From Pseudomonas sp. TCU-HL1 (lineage in GTDB: Bacteria > Pseudomonadota > Gammaproteobacteria > Pseudomonadales > Pseudomonadaceae), in contig NZ_CP015992.1 in NCBI RefSeq assembly GCF_001708505.1, forward strand, positions 5,518,001 to 5,582,000: 64,000 nucleotides of DNA, given 5' to 3'. The notes under the pieces were generated by a model. The model was not told the DNA's origin and made no database searches. It worked only from the letters and a program-made list of their open reading frames with translations. Position numbers and translations under genes: made by a program. Positions 1 through 9,300 of this stretch are shown one piece after another (the first letter of the stretch is position 1; each line of letters begins with the position of its first letter).

Positions 1-53
1 CAACGCTCAGCTTGCCTCAGGCAAACATCCCACCTGGCAAGGAGCTCACCGCT

Positions 54-230
54 ATGCCTCTGATGTCTCTGATCAAGAAGTTGAGGAAGTTCGTTAAAGA
101 AGAAGAGGGCGCATCCGGACTTGAATACGCGATTGTTGCAGCCATGGTTGCAGCCGTAATCGTGACATTCAGCGGCGGCATATCCACTCGAGTCCAAGCA
201 ATCTTCACAACCATAAGTACAAATCTCTGA
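54..230 (+). CDS. flp: Flp-family type IVb pilin
   Basis: This is a 58-residue precursor of the structural subunit of Flp/Tad pili, thin fibres used for surface attachment. A charged leader rich in Lys and Glu ends in EEEG at residues 16-19 and is followed by ASGLEYA. That matches the prepilin-peptidase site G|xxxxEY, so cleavage after Gly19 is expected. A hydrophobic helix (YAIVAAMVAAVIV) and a short C-terminal tail follow, as usual for Flp pilins. The start at 54 is chosen because AAGGAG lies nine bases upstream (39-44). A second in-frame ATG at 63 is possible. The rest of a tad cluster is not in the window and could lie to the left. Confidence 0.88.
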   Translation: MPLMSLIKKLRKFVKEEEGASGLEYAIVAAMVAAVIVTFSGGISTRVQAIFTTISTNL

Positions 231-317
231 TCATCCGAACGAAAACTTAAAAGAACGTGAGAAATTCCGGCGCCGCTCAGTCCGGTCAAGGAATCTACGC
301 TGGCAGGAGGCCCTCTC

Positions 318-731
318 ATGAGCCAGTCCCCAATGCTCCGACAGCAACTGCTCCTGGTCGACGATGAAGAAGACATCCTGCTGGAACTGGCAGAGATGCT
401 CGAAGGTGAAGGCTTCTATTGCCATACCGCTACGTCTGTCAGGAGTGCTATCGACCTGTTGTTGCTGCACCCGAACATCTCCCTGATCGTCACTGACCTG
501 CGCATGCCCGAAGAGAGCGGAATGCGCCTGATCCAGCGTCTGCGTTCGCATACCTCCAAGCAGCACCTGCCCGTCATCGTGACCTCCGGCCATGCCGACA
601 TGGACGACGTGATCGATGTACTGCGCCTGCAAGTGATCGACTTCTTCCGCAAACCCATCTACCTGGAACGCCTGGTCGAAGTGATCAAGGAACAGTTCCC
701 GCAGCCACAGTTGAAACTGGTCAGTAACTGA
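318..731 (+). CDS. Stand-alone response-regulator receiver domain protein
   Basis: The 137-residue product is a single CheY-like receiver domain with no output domain. It has the acidic pair (LLVDDEEDI, residues 12-20), the phospho-acceptor Asp in IVTDLRMP, the Thr/Ser position in VIVTSGHAD and the conserved Lys in FRKPIY. It should therefore accept phosphate from a histidine kinase and act by protein contact. A GGAGG motif (306-310) precedes the ATG. It lies 87 bases after the flp pilin on the same strand and before a terminator, so the two may be co-transcribed. Its partner kinase and target cannot be read from this window. Confidence 0.85.
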   Translation: MSQSPMLRQQLLLVDDEEDILLELAEMLEGEGFYCHTATSVRSAIDLLLLHPNISLIVTDLRMPEESGMRLIQRLRSHTSKQHLPVIVTSGHADMDDVIDVLRLQVIDFFRKPIYLERLVEVIKEQFPQPQLKLVSN

Positions 732-752
732 AACCAGCGGATCGAACGAGTA

Positions 753-780
753 AAGGCTGCCCGGGAAGGCGGCCTTTTTT
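753..780 (+). terminator. Rho-independent terminator after the receiver gene
   Basis: A nine-base-pair stem (AAGGCTGCC with GGCGGCCTT, one G-T wobble) with a six-base loop runs straight into a T run ending at 780. It sits 22 bases past the receiver stop codon and separates this gene from the downstream membrane protein. Confidence 0.85.
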
Positions 781-910
781 ATAAGGCACGCCGCATCCCG
801 CGCCAGACGGTCGTTCCAGTGATCCGACCGCGATCTGTCGGGTGATGAGCGTCCTCCAAACGCACGACCTCGGGCATACTTGGCGCCCCCTGAATCCTCC
901 GGAGATAGCC

Positions 911-1357
911 ATGCCCACGGCCTGGTGGCTGCTCGCTCTGCCCTTCGTCGCCGGTTCCTTCCTGCCACTGCAGGCCGGCATCAACGGCCAGTTGGCCAAA
1001 CAGATATCCAGCGTGATGAGCGCAGCCCTGGTGTCCTTCGTGGTGGGCACCATCGCCCTGCTCGCGGTGGTGCTGATGCAGCGTGAACTGCCGACACTGG
1101 CTGCCCTCAAGGGCGTGAGCTGGTGGCAGTGGGGCGGCGGCCTGCTGGGGGCGGTGTTCATCGCCACTGCAGCCTTCGCGGGCCCGCGAATCGGCGCCCT
1201 GCTATTCATGGCGCTGGTGTTGGCAGGCCAGTTGAGCATGGCCCTGGCGCTGGATCATTTCGGCTGGGCCGGCTACCGCGAGGCACCGATCAGCATCGGC
1301 AAACTGGCGGGCCTGATGCTGATCATTGGCGGTGTCTGGCTCATTCGTCGGGGATGA
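911..1357 (+). CDS. DMT-superfamily YdcZ/DUF606 membrane protein
   Basis: The 148-residue protein is almost entirely membrane-embedded, with about five hydrophobic helices. It begins WWLLALPFVAGSFLPLQAGINGQL in essence, and the segment LPLQAGINGQLAK is typical of the DUF606/YdcZ half-size members of the drug/metabolite transporter superfamily. Length matches the family (about 140-150 residues). The start at 911 is preferred over an in-frame ATG at 842 because GGAG (901-904) lies just upstream and the added N-terminus would be hydrophilic and unlike the family. The substrate is unknown. It is monocistronic by context, between a terminator and a convergent chemoreceptor gene. Confidence 0.8.
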   Translation: MPTAWWLLALPFVAGSFLPLQAGINGQLAKQISSVMSAALVSFVVGTIALLAVVLMQRELPTLAALKGVSWWQWGGGLLGAVFIATAAFAGPRIGALLFMALVLAGQLSMALALDHFGWAGYREAPISIGKLAGLMLIIGGVWLIRRG

Positions 1358-1410
1358 TCAGTCAGGTAAGGTGGGCCGGGCGGCGCTCCCTACCTCTCCC
1401 GCTCTCACCT

Positions 1411-1450
1411 TGTGGGGGCGATTTCAATCGCGAAGCGGGCCGCAGGCCCG
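1411..1450. repeat. REP-like palindromic element
   Basis: A GTGGGGGCGA core is followed by the short palindrome CGATTTCAATCG and by CGGGCCGCAGGCCCG. It lies in the 104-base gap between two convergent genes. The layout resembles the REP copies at 47.2-47.5 kb. Confidence 0.6.
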
Positions 1451-1461
1451 CCGCGTCACCC

Positions 1462-3393
1462 TCATAACCTGAACTTGCCCACCTGCTGCGCGAGGTCCCC
1501 GGCCAGGCGGCTCAAGGTCTGGCATTCCTCGCGGCAGCCACGCACTTCGCTGGCCGTGGCATGGGCCAGGTCGGCGATACCCTGGACGTTGCGGTTGATT
1601 TCCTCGGTCACTGAAGACTGCTCTTCGGTCGCCGCCGCCACCTGGTGGTTCATGTCGCTGATGCGCTCCACCTGGTCGGTGATCGCGCCTAGCGAGGTGC
1701 CGGTGCGCTGGCTGGCTTCCACACCGGTGCCGGTGGCCGCCTGGCCGGCGTGCATGGAGTGCACCGCCGTTTCGGCGCCGTGCTTGAGGCGCTGGATCAT
1801 CTGCTGGATTTCATCGGTGGACGCCTGGGTCCGGCTGGCCAGGGTACGCACCTCATCGGCGACCACGGCAAAGCCACGGCCCATCTCACCGGCGCGAGCG
1901 GCTTCGATGGCGGCGTTCAGCGCCAGCAGGTTGGTCTGCTCGGAGATGCCACGGATCACCGCCAGGACCTGGTCGATGGACGCCACCTGGCTGGCCAGTT
2001 CACTCACTGCCGAGGCGGCCACGCCGATCTCGCTGGACATCTTCTCGATGTGATCGACCGACTGCCCGACCACCTGGCGCGCCTGCAGGGATTCATCGCG
2101 CGCGTGCTGCGAAGCCTGGGCGGCCGCGCCGGCGTTGCGGGCGATCTCCTGCACGGTGAGGCCCATCTCGTGCACGGCCGTGGCCACCATATCGGTCATT
2201 TCCTGCTGCTGTCCGGCGCGGCCGGCGGTGTTGTCCACCACCAGAGCCACTTGGCCGACCACCTTGTGCAGGCGCTGGCTGGTGTCCAGCACTTCGCCAA
2301 TCAGGCTGCGCTGGCTTTCCAGGAAGCGGTTGAAACCACGGGCCAGGTCGCCCAGTTCATCGACGCGGGATTCGTCCAGGCGACGGGTCAGATCACCACC
2401 GCCGCCGCCGATTTCCACCAGCGCCGCGGTGACCTGGCGGATCGGGCGCACCAGTCCGCGAGCCAGCAGCACCACCAGCAGCAGGCACAGGGCAAGCACG
2501 CCGAAGCCGGCGAGGCTACTGGTCCACATGGCCTTGCGTGCTTCGGCGTAGATTTCTGCTTCCGGTACTTCGCTCACCAGTTGCCAGCCGACGCTTTCCA
2601 GCGGGCGGGCCAGGGCGAGGTAAGACTCGCCATCCCGGTTGAAGCGAATGGCCTTGCCGCCAGCGGCCAGCAGCTCGGCCGACGCGCCAGCGCCTAACAC
2701 GTCGGCCAGGCGGGCGCTGCCGTTGAGGGCGGCGTCGGGGTGGACCTTGATGTTGCCCTCGCGGTCCATCAGGAACACCCGGCCGCGCTCGCCGAAGCGG
2801 AAGTCGCGAATCATCTCGGACATCGACTGCAGGCTGTAGCCCAGCCCGGAGACGCCGAGGGTGCGGCCATCACGGGTGATGCGCTGGTTGATGAACAGGG
2901 TTGGCAGGCGGGTGCCCTTGTCGATGTCGATCTCCAGCACCCGGTCCCGGTCGCTGTCCACGAGCTTGTAGAACCACTGGTTCTCGGGCTGGCTGCGGGA
3001 GATGGTGCGCGCCAGCCCCTGGCCCGTGTAGTAGTGGCCGCTGTCCATCACGGCGATGGAGGTGGTCGTCGCGTTCTGCTGGGCTCGCACGCCTTCCAGG
3101 TAGCGGGCGAAGGCTTCAGCGCGGGCCGCGTCTTCGCCGTCGGCCAGCCAGTCCTGCACGAGGGCGTTCTGGGCAATACCGGCGTTGGCGGTGATGGGTG
3201 CCGCAAGGGTGCGCTCCAGGGAATTGCCAATGGCCTCTACGCGGGCGGGCAAGGCTTCATCCAGCAGGAAACGTTCGGTCAGGCGATTCATCAGCACCGA
3301 GTAGATGCCAACGACGATGAGGATGCCGGCGAGCAGGGCCGCGCCCATGCTGAAAATCAGCTGCCACTGAATGCTGCGTTGCCAGAGGCGCAT
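1462..3393 (-). CDS. Methyl-accepting chemotaxis protein with periplasmic Cache domain
   Basis: The 643-residue transducer has a short cytoplasmic N-terminus, a first membrane helix (about residues 13-33), and a periplasmic region of some 250 residues. That region carries Cache-type features such as WFYKLV, FINQRI and GYSLQSM, so it is a dCache-like ligand sensor. A second helix (about 290-310), a HAMP segment and a long cytoplasmic signalling domain follow. The conserved hairpin tip reads EQTNLLALNAAIEAARAGE. No C-terminal CheR-binding pentapeptide is visible. The start at 3393 has AAGGAG nine bases upstream, and an earlier in-frame ATG lacks one. The Cache fold often binds amino acids or organic acids, but the ligand here is unknown. 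Confidence 0.9.
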   Translation of the reverse strand: MRLWQRSIQWQLIFSMGAALLAGILIVVGIYSVLMNRLTERFLLDEALPARVEAIGNSLERTLAAPITANAGIAQNALVQDWLADGEDAARAEAFARYLEGVRAQQNATTTSIAVMDSGHYYTGQGLARTISRSQPENQWFYKLVDSDRDRVLEIDIDKGTRLPTLFINQRITRDGRTLGVSGLGYSLQSMSEMIRDFRFGERGRVFLMDREGNIKVHPDAALNGSARLADVLGAGASAELLAAGGKAIRFNRDGESYLALARPLESVGWQLVSEVPEAEIYAEARKAMWTSSLAGFGVLALCLLLVVLLARGLVRPIRQVTAALVEIGGGGGDLTRRLDESRVDELGDLARGFNRFLESQRSLIGEVLDTSQRLHKVVGQVALVVDNTAGRAGQQQEMTDMVATAVHEMGLTVQEIARNAGAAAQASQHARDESLQARQVVGQSVDHIEKMSSEIGVAASAVSELASQVASIDQVLAVIRGISEQTNLLALNAAIEAARAGEMGRGFAVVADEVRTLASRTQASTDEIQQMIQRLKHGAETAVHSMHAGQAATGTGVEASQRTGTSLGAITDQVERISDMNHQVAAATEEQSSVTEEINRNVQGIADLAHATASEVRGCREECQTLSRLAGDLAQQVGKFRL

Positions 3394-3525
3394 GGAGTTG
3401 TCTCCTTGGAGGTCTTGTTGGAGGCGACACGAGTGCGGGAGATTGTATACAAACAATTCGACAATTATCCCGCTCTTTGCCAACAAGCCTTATCGGCGTG
3501 CAACGCCAAAAACTTGAACGATCGG

Positions 3526-5916
3526 TCAGTCCGTGACAGCGAACTCCAGACGAGCGGTTTGCCCCGCTTCGTCCAGGACACTCAGTTGATGCCGGCCGCT
3601 GCGCCGAAACTCCTGGTTGAAGCTTTCCTCCGGTGCGGTGGCAGCAAGTGGAGCGCCGTCGAGGAACCACCAGCGCCGGCCGCTGCCGCCCAGGGCAGAG
3701 AGCCTGAGTCGCAGCGGCTCGGCACTGCCCGACGGACGTCGCAGCTGGTCGCCTTCGCGCACGCCGACGATGGACAGTGGCGCGGCCGGCGGCGGCAGCT
3801 GCGGCGGGCACGCTGGGTCCACCGCGGGCAAACGCGCGGCGCGCCGTTCGCGGCGCGGTAGCCAAGGCTCCAGGGGCGCCGGCCAGAGCACCAGCTCCCG
3901 CGCCTGGGCGCCGCTGCAGCCGGCGGCGACCTGACGGCCGTCGGCGTCCACCCAGAGCGGCTGGCGTAGCCCCAGGCCGATGGGCTGGTCGGCGGCCAGC
4001 AGTGTCGGCGGCGTGGTGCCCTCCAGCGTCCAGGCGAAGAGCTGGCGACGACAGTTGGCGTCGCCCCTGGCCATGGGCTGGCCGAGTGGCCAACAGATAG
4101 CGGCCACGCCCACCTCCGGCGGTTGCGGGCTCAGCGGCTGGGAGATGCCCCGCTGGCTGTCGCGGTTCACCAGCAGGTCATGCACCTGCAGCAGCAACGG
4201 GGCGGCCGACGCCAGGCCGAACTGGCCGGGCACCGGGGTGCCGTCGGGGCGGCCGATCCACACGCCAATCAGGTAGCGCGGCCCGACACCAATGGCCCAG
4301 GCATCGCGGAAGCCGTAACTGGTGCCGGTCTTCCAGGCCAGCACCGGGCGCTGGGTCAGACGTGCACGGGGATCACGGTCCGGGCGTGCCTGGCCGGAGA
4401 GGATACGCCGGATGATCCAGGCAGAACCGGGCGAGAGCAGGCGGCGCTCCTGCAAGGCATCCTGGGGCTGCAAGCGCAGGCGAGCGACGCGCCCCTGGCG
4501 GGCGAAGGCGCTGTAGCCGCTGACCAGTTCTTCCAGCTTGCTGCCCGCGCCACCGAGGATCAGTGCCAGGTTTGGTTCACTGGCCGTCGGCAGCGCCAAA
4601 GGCACGCCGACATTGCGCAGCTCGCCGGCGAAGCGCTTGGGCCCGTATGCCTCCAGCAGCTGCACCGCTGGGAGATTGAGGGACATGCCCAGCGCCTCGC
4701 TGGCCGACACCGGGCCGATGAAACCGGCGGCGAAGTTGCCGGGGCGGTAGTCGCCGTAGCGGCGGGGTACGTCCTGCAGCAAGGATTCGGAATGGATCAG
4801 CCCGGCGTCCAGGGCCATGCCGTAGAGGAAGGGTTTGAGGGTGGAACCCGGAGAGCGCACGGACGTGATCATGTCGACATGACCGAAACGGCGTTCGTCC
4901 GCGATGTCGATCGAGCCCAGGTATGCGCGCACCGCCATGGTCTGGTGCTCAACCACCAGGACGGCCGCCGAGGTGTACTCGGGCAGACGGGCGCGCCAGC
5001 CCAGTATCAGGTCTTCCAGACGACGTTGCAGGGCGGCGTCGAGGGTAGTGCGGATCAGCGGCGGGCTGTTTGCCTTGTTCAGCCGCCGCGCCAGCAGTGG
5101 CGCCAGGCTGGGCTCCTGACGCGGAGCGAGCAACACCGGCTCTTCCATGGCTTCTTTCACCGCTCCTTCGGGCCAGACCTGGAACTGCGCCAGGCGCCGC
5201 AGCACCTTGTCGCGAGCCGCCTGGGCCTGCTCCGGGTGACGGTCCGGACGCAGCCGGCTGGGGGCCTGGGGCAGCACCGCGAGCAGCGCAGCCTCGGCGC
5301 GGGTCAGCTGCGAAGGCGGCTTGCCGAGGTAGGCCCAACTGGCCGCCGCCACACCCTGCAAGGTGCCGCCGAAGGGCGCGCGGTTGAGATAGAGGCCGAG
5401 GATTTCGTCCTTGGACAGGTGCCACTCCAACTGTGCAGTGCGCCAGAGCTGGCGTAGCTTGCCAGCGAAGGTGCGCGGGTGCGGATCGAGCAGCCGCGCC
5501 ACCTGCATCGACAGCGTGCTGCCGCCGGAAAGCACGCGCCCTCCGCTGAGGTTGAGCCAGGCAGCCCGCGCCAGCGCCAGGGGATTCACACCGGGGTGCT
5601 GGTAGAACCAGCGGTCTTCGTAAGTGAGCAGGGCTTCCAGGTAATAGGGCGATACCTCGTCCAGGCTGATCGGGTAGCGCCACACGCCCTCGGCATCGGC
5701 AAAGCGCCAGAGCGGCGTACCGTCCTCGGCCAGCACCACCCGCGCCAGGTCATCGCCCGGCAGGGGCAGCGGGAACAGCCGGTCGGCGGACCAGAGCAGC
5801 GCCAGTATCAGCAGCGGTATCAGCAACAAGGGCCGGCACAAAAGGCGCCAGAGTCGGCCTGACCTTGTCCACACCATCCTGGCGGATACCGGGTCGACCT
5901 GAGGGTACCGGGCCAT
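3526..5916 (-). CDS. pbpC: Penicillin-binding protein 1C (class A, peptidoglycan synthase)
   Basis: The 796-residue bifunctional enzyme is anchored by an N-terminal helix (about residues 25-45). A GT51 glycosyltransferase follows, with EDRWFYQHPGVN and GGSTLSMQVARLL. The transpeptidase has the catalytic Ser358 in SPGSTLKPF, an SLN motif and Lys529 in the KTG triad (AWKTGTSYG). The C-terminal ~90 residues match the BiPBP_C tail typical of PBP1C. The start at 5916 is chosen for a GGAG five bases upstream, and nine extra residues are possible from 5943. In many proteobacteria pbpC directly follows yfhM. Here both are on the minus strand but an adhesin gene of 4.5 kb lies between them. Confidence 0.93.
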   Translation of the reverse strand: MARYPQVDPVSARMVWTRSGRLWRLLCRPLLLIPLLILALLWSADRLFPLPLPGDDLARVVLAEDGTPLWRFADAEGVWRYPISLDEVSPYYLEALLTYEDRWFYQHPGVNPLALARAAWLNLSGGRVLSGGSTLSMQVARLLDPHPRTFAGKLRQLWRTAQLEWHLSKDEILGLYLNRAPFGGTLQGVAAASWAYLGKPPSQLTRAEAALLAVLPQAPSRLRPDRHPEQAQAARDKVLRRLAQFQVWPEGAVKEAMEEPVLLAPRQEPSLAPLLARRLNKANSPPLIRTTLDAALQRRLEDLILGWRARLPEYTSAAVLVVEHQTMAVRAYLGSIDIADERRFGHVDMITSVRSPGSTLKPFLYGMALDAGLIHSESLLQDVPRRYGDYRPGNFAAGFIGPVSASEALGMSLNLPAVQLLEAYGPKRFAGELRNVGVPLALPTASEPNLALILGGAGSKLEELVSGYSAFARQGRVARLRLQPQDALQERRLLSPGSAWIIRRILSGQARPDRDPRARLTQRPVLAWKTGTSYGFRDAWAIGVGPRYLIGVWIGRPDGTPVPGQFGLASAAPLLLQVHDLLVNRDSQRGISQPLSPQPPEVGVAAICWPLGQPMARGDANCRRQLFAWTLEGTTPPTLLAADQPIGLGLRQPLWVDADGRQVAAGCSGAQARELVLWPAPLEPWLPRRERRAARLPAVDPACPPQLPPPAAPLSIVGVREGDQLRRPSGSAEPLRLRLSALGGSGRRWWFLDGAPLAATAPEESFNQEFRRSGRHQLSVLDEAGQTARLEFAVTD

Positions 5917-6369
5917 GTCGTCTCCAGGGCAAGGCCGAATCAAGGGGCAGATGGTCGTCCCATCCGGCCTTCACCACAAGCCGCCACGCTCCACGAGCAA
6001 AGCGTCATCACATCGCCCGTCAAATTTCCGACTCAAATTTGCCGTTCGTCGTGATTTCGACCGCCAGTACTCTTCGCCCCGGGACACTCCTTTACAGGGA
6101 CTCGGGCTGCTCCTAAACGACTATCAAACTGACATTACAGTGCTTTGGCCGTCGCTGTAGTCGGTGCCTCTCATCCCCACGGTCCCTTGCTCGCTTCAGG
6201 AGTCCCTTCCATGGGTGCTCGCAGATTCCTGCGCGCCGCCTTCGGGCTTCGCGCGCCCCTGCCGCAGCGGTCGGCAGCCGTTGACCGGGCGGCCCAGGGC
6301 CCGCCTGGCGCCGCTGGCAGGCCCTGGTAACGCCGACAAGACCAACACATTCAGCGCAAGGAACTCAGC
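5917..6369. other. Intergenic region between pbpC and the adhesin gene, with one possible small ORF
   Basis: This 453-base stretch separates divergent pbpC and the adhesin gene and should hold both promoters, though I cannot pick convincing -35/-10 pairs. On the plus strand a 39-codon frame (6211-6330) starts at an ATG preceded by CAGGAG and ends 39 bases before the adhesin start. Its product is rich in Arg, Ala and Pro and resembles nothing I know. It could be a leader peptide or chance coding in high-GC DNA. Confidence 0.35.
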
Positions 6370-9300
6370 ATGGCCATCTCCACCGTCGCATTCAGCAATA
6401 CCCCCCAGGCGAACGGCGACAGCTTTCTCTATGAGAATCTGGTGCGGGACGGCCTCGACTACATCTGCCTGGATGTCATGGCGAACGACCTAGGTGGAAA
6501 GGCCAAAACCCTCTACTCGCTGGACGATGGCGTTACGGCCGATGGCAGCGCGGCGACCCGGACGCAGATACAAGCGGACCTGCTGGCCCATGACCAGAAT
6601 TGCTACAGCGCCTACGGCGCCCACATCTGGATCGGCCAGGACACGCTGGATGGGAAGGTCAAGGTCCTCTACGACGCCAGCGCGCTCCTCCAGAGCGAGG
6701 AATACCGGAGTCTGTCTGTCGGCGAGTACCTGACCGACAGCTTCACCTACGCCATACGCCTGGGCAATGGCACCCTGAGCTGGGCAACGGCGACGGTGCG
6801 GATCGCCGGCGTCAACGACGCACCGGTGGTCAGCGGCCCGGTAACCCTGTCTGCCATCGCCGAGGACAGTGGTGCGCGCCTCATCACCCAGGCCGAACTG
6901 CTGGCCCATGCCTCGGACATCGACGGTGATGGACTCACCGCCAGCGACCTGCAGATCAGTTCAGGCAATGGCAGCCTGGTCGACAACGGTAATGGCACCT
7001 GGACTTACACCCCCGCTCTGAACGACGACACTCAGGCGTCCTTCACCTACAGCATCAGCGATGGCTCGCTGAGCGTTGCCGGTAGCGCAAGCCTCGATAT
7101 CACGCCGGTCAACGATGCGCCGACGACCAGCGCCGTGACGCTGGCCGCCATTGCCGAAGACAGCGGCGCCCGCCTGATCACCCAGACCCAGTTGCTGGCC
7201 AATGCGGCAGATGTCGACGGTCCTGCCCTGACCGCTACCAATCTGCAGATCAGCGCAGGCAGCGGCTCCCTGGTCAATAACGGCAACGGCACCTGGACGT
7301 ACACCCCGGCGCTGAACGACGACACCCAGGTGTCCTTCACCTACACCGTCAGCGATGGTTCGCTCACGGCGTCCGGCAGCGCCACGCTGGATATCACTCC
7401 GGTCAACGACGCCCCCACCACCACTCCGGTAACCCTGACCGCCATCGCCGAAGACAGCGGTGCCCGCACCATTACTCAGGCCGAATTTCTCGCCAATGCC
7501 ACCGACATCGAGGGCGACGAACTCACTGTCAGCGACCTGACGATCAGCAGCGGCGGAGGCACCCTGACCGACAACGGCGATGGCACCTGGAGCTATTCCC
7601 CGGACGAAAACGACGACACGGCGGTGAGCTTCAGCTACTCGATCAGCGACGGCGACCTCACTGTCGCCGGCAGCGCCAGCCTCGATATCACCCCGGTCAA
7701 CGATGCGCCGACAACTAGCGAAGTGACGCTGGACGCCATCGCCGAAGACAGCGGCATCCGCCTGATTACCCAAGCCGAGCTGCTGGCCAATGCCGATGAC
7801 ATCGAAGGCGACACGCTCACCGCCAGCGGGCTGACGATCAGCAGTGGTGGCGGCACCCTGACCGATAACGGCGATGGCACCTGGAGCTATAGCCCGGACG
7901 AAAACGACGACACGGCGGTGAGCTTCAGCTACACGATCAGCGACGGCGACCTCACCGTCGCCGGCAGCGCCAGCCTCGATATCACCCCGGTCAACGATGC
8001 GCCGACAACTAGCGAAGTGACGTTGAACGCTATCGCCGAAGACAGCGGCATCCGCCTGATTACCCAAGCCGAGCTGCTGGCCAATGCCGATGACATCGAA
8101 GGCGACACGCTCGCCGCCAGCGGGCTGACGATCAGCAGTGGTGGCGGCACCCTGACCGATAACGGCGATGGCACCTGGAGCTATTCCCCGAACGAAAACG
8201 ACGACACGGCGGTGAGCTTCAGCTACACGATCAGCGACGGCGACCTCACCGTCGCCGGCAGCGCCAGCCTCGACATCACTCCGGTCAACGATGCGCCGAC
8301 AACTAGCGAAGTGACGCTGGACGCCATCGCCGAAGACAGCGGCGCCCGCCTGATTACCCAGACCGAGTTGCTTGCCAATGCAACGGATGTCGACGGCCCA
8401 ACTTTGACTGCGACCAATCTGCAGATCAGCGCCGGCAGCGGTAGCCTGCTCGACAATAGCGACGGCACCTGGAGCTATACACCGGCCCTCAATGACGACA
8501 CCGCAGTGAGCTTCAGCTACTCGGTGACCGACGGCCTGCTCAGCGCCGATGGCAGCGCCAGCCTGGAGATCACCCCAGTCAACGACGCCCCCACCACCGC
8601 CCCGGTAACCCTCGCCTCCATCGCCGAGGACAGCGGAGCCCGCCTGATCACCCAGGCCCAGTTGCTGGGCAATGCAGCAGACGTCGACGGCCCTGCCCTG
8701 ACCGCTACCAACCTTCAGATCAGCGCCGGCAGCGGCACATTGATCGACAACGGCAATGGCACCTGGAGCTATACCCCGGCGCTCAACGACGACACGGCGG
8801 TGAGCTTTACCTACTTCGTAACTGACGGCTCACTCAGCGCTGCCGGTAGTGCCACGCTGGATATCACCCCGGTCAACGACGCCCCGACCACCACTCCGGT
8901 AACCCTGACTGCGATTGCCGAAGACAGCGGTGCGCGCCTCATCACCCAGGCGCAATTGCTGGCCAACGCAGCGGATGTCGACGGCCCTGCCCTGACCGCT
9001 ACCAATCTGCAGATCAGCGCCGGCAGCGGTTCCTTGGTCGACAATGGCAACGGCACCTGGAGCTATACGCCGGCACTGAACGACGACACGTCCGTCAGCT
9101 TCAGCTACTCGGTCACGGACGGCTCGCTCAGTGCTGCCGGCAGCGCCAGTCTCGACATCACCCCGGTCAACGATGCACCTGTGAACACCCTGCCCGGCCC
9201 ACAATCCACTCCCGCCGGAGCCCCCAAGGGCATCAGTGGCCTTAGCATTGCCGACGTGGACGCCGCCTCGAGCAACCTGACCGTGACGTTCCAGGTCGCC

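Noticed and set aside
2740..3861. Open frame running through the chemoreceptor and pbpC ends
   Set aside because: It crosses two real minus-strand genes and their intergenic gap and encodes a low-complexity Ala/Gly/Arg product.
6811..9165. CRISPR-like periodicity
   Set aside because: The 294-base units are translated protein domains in one frame, with no short repeat-spacer structure.
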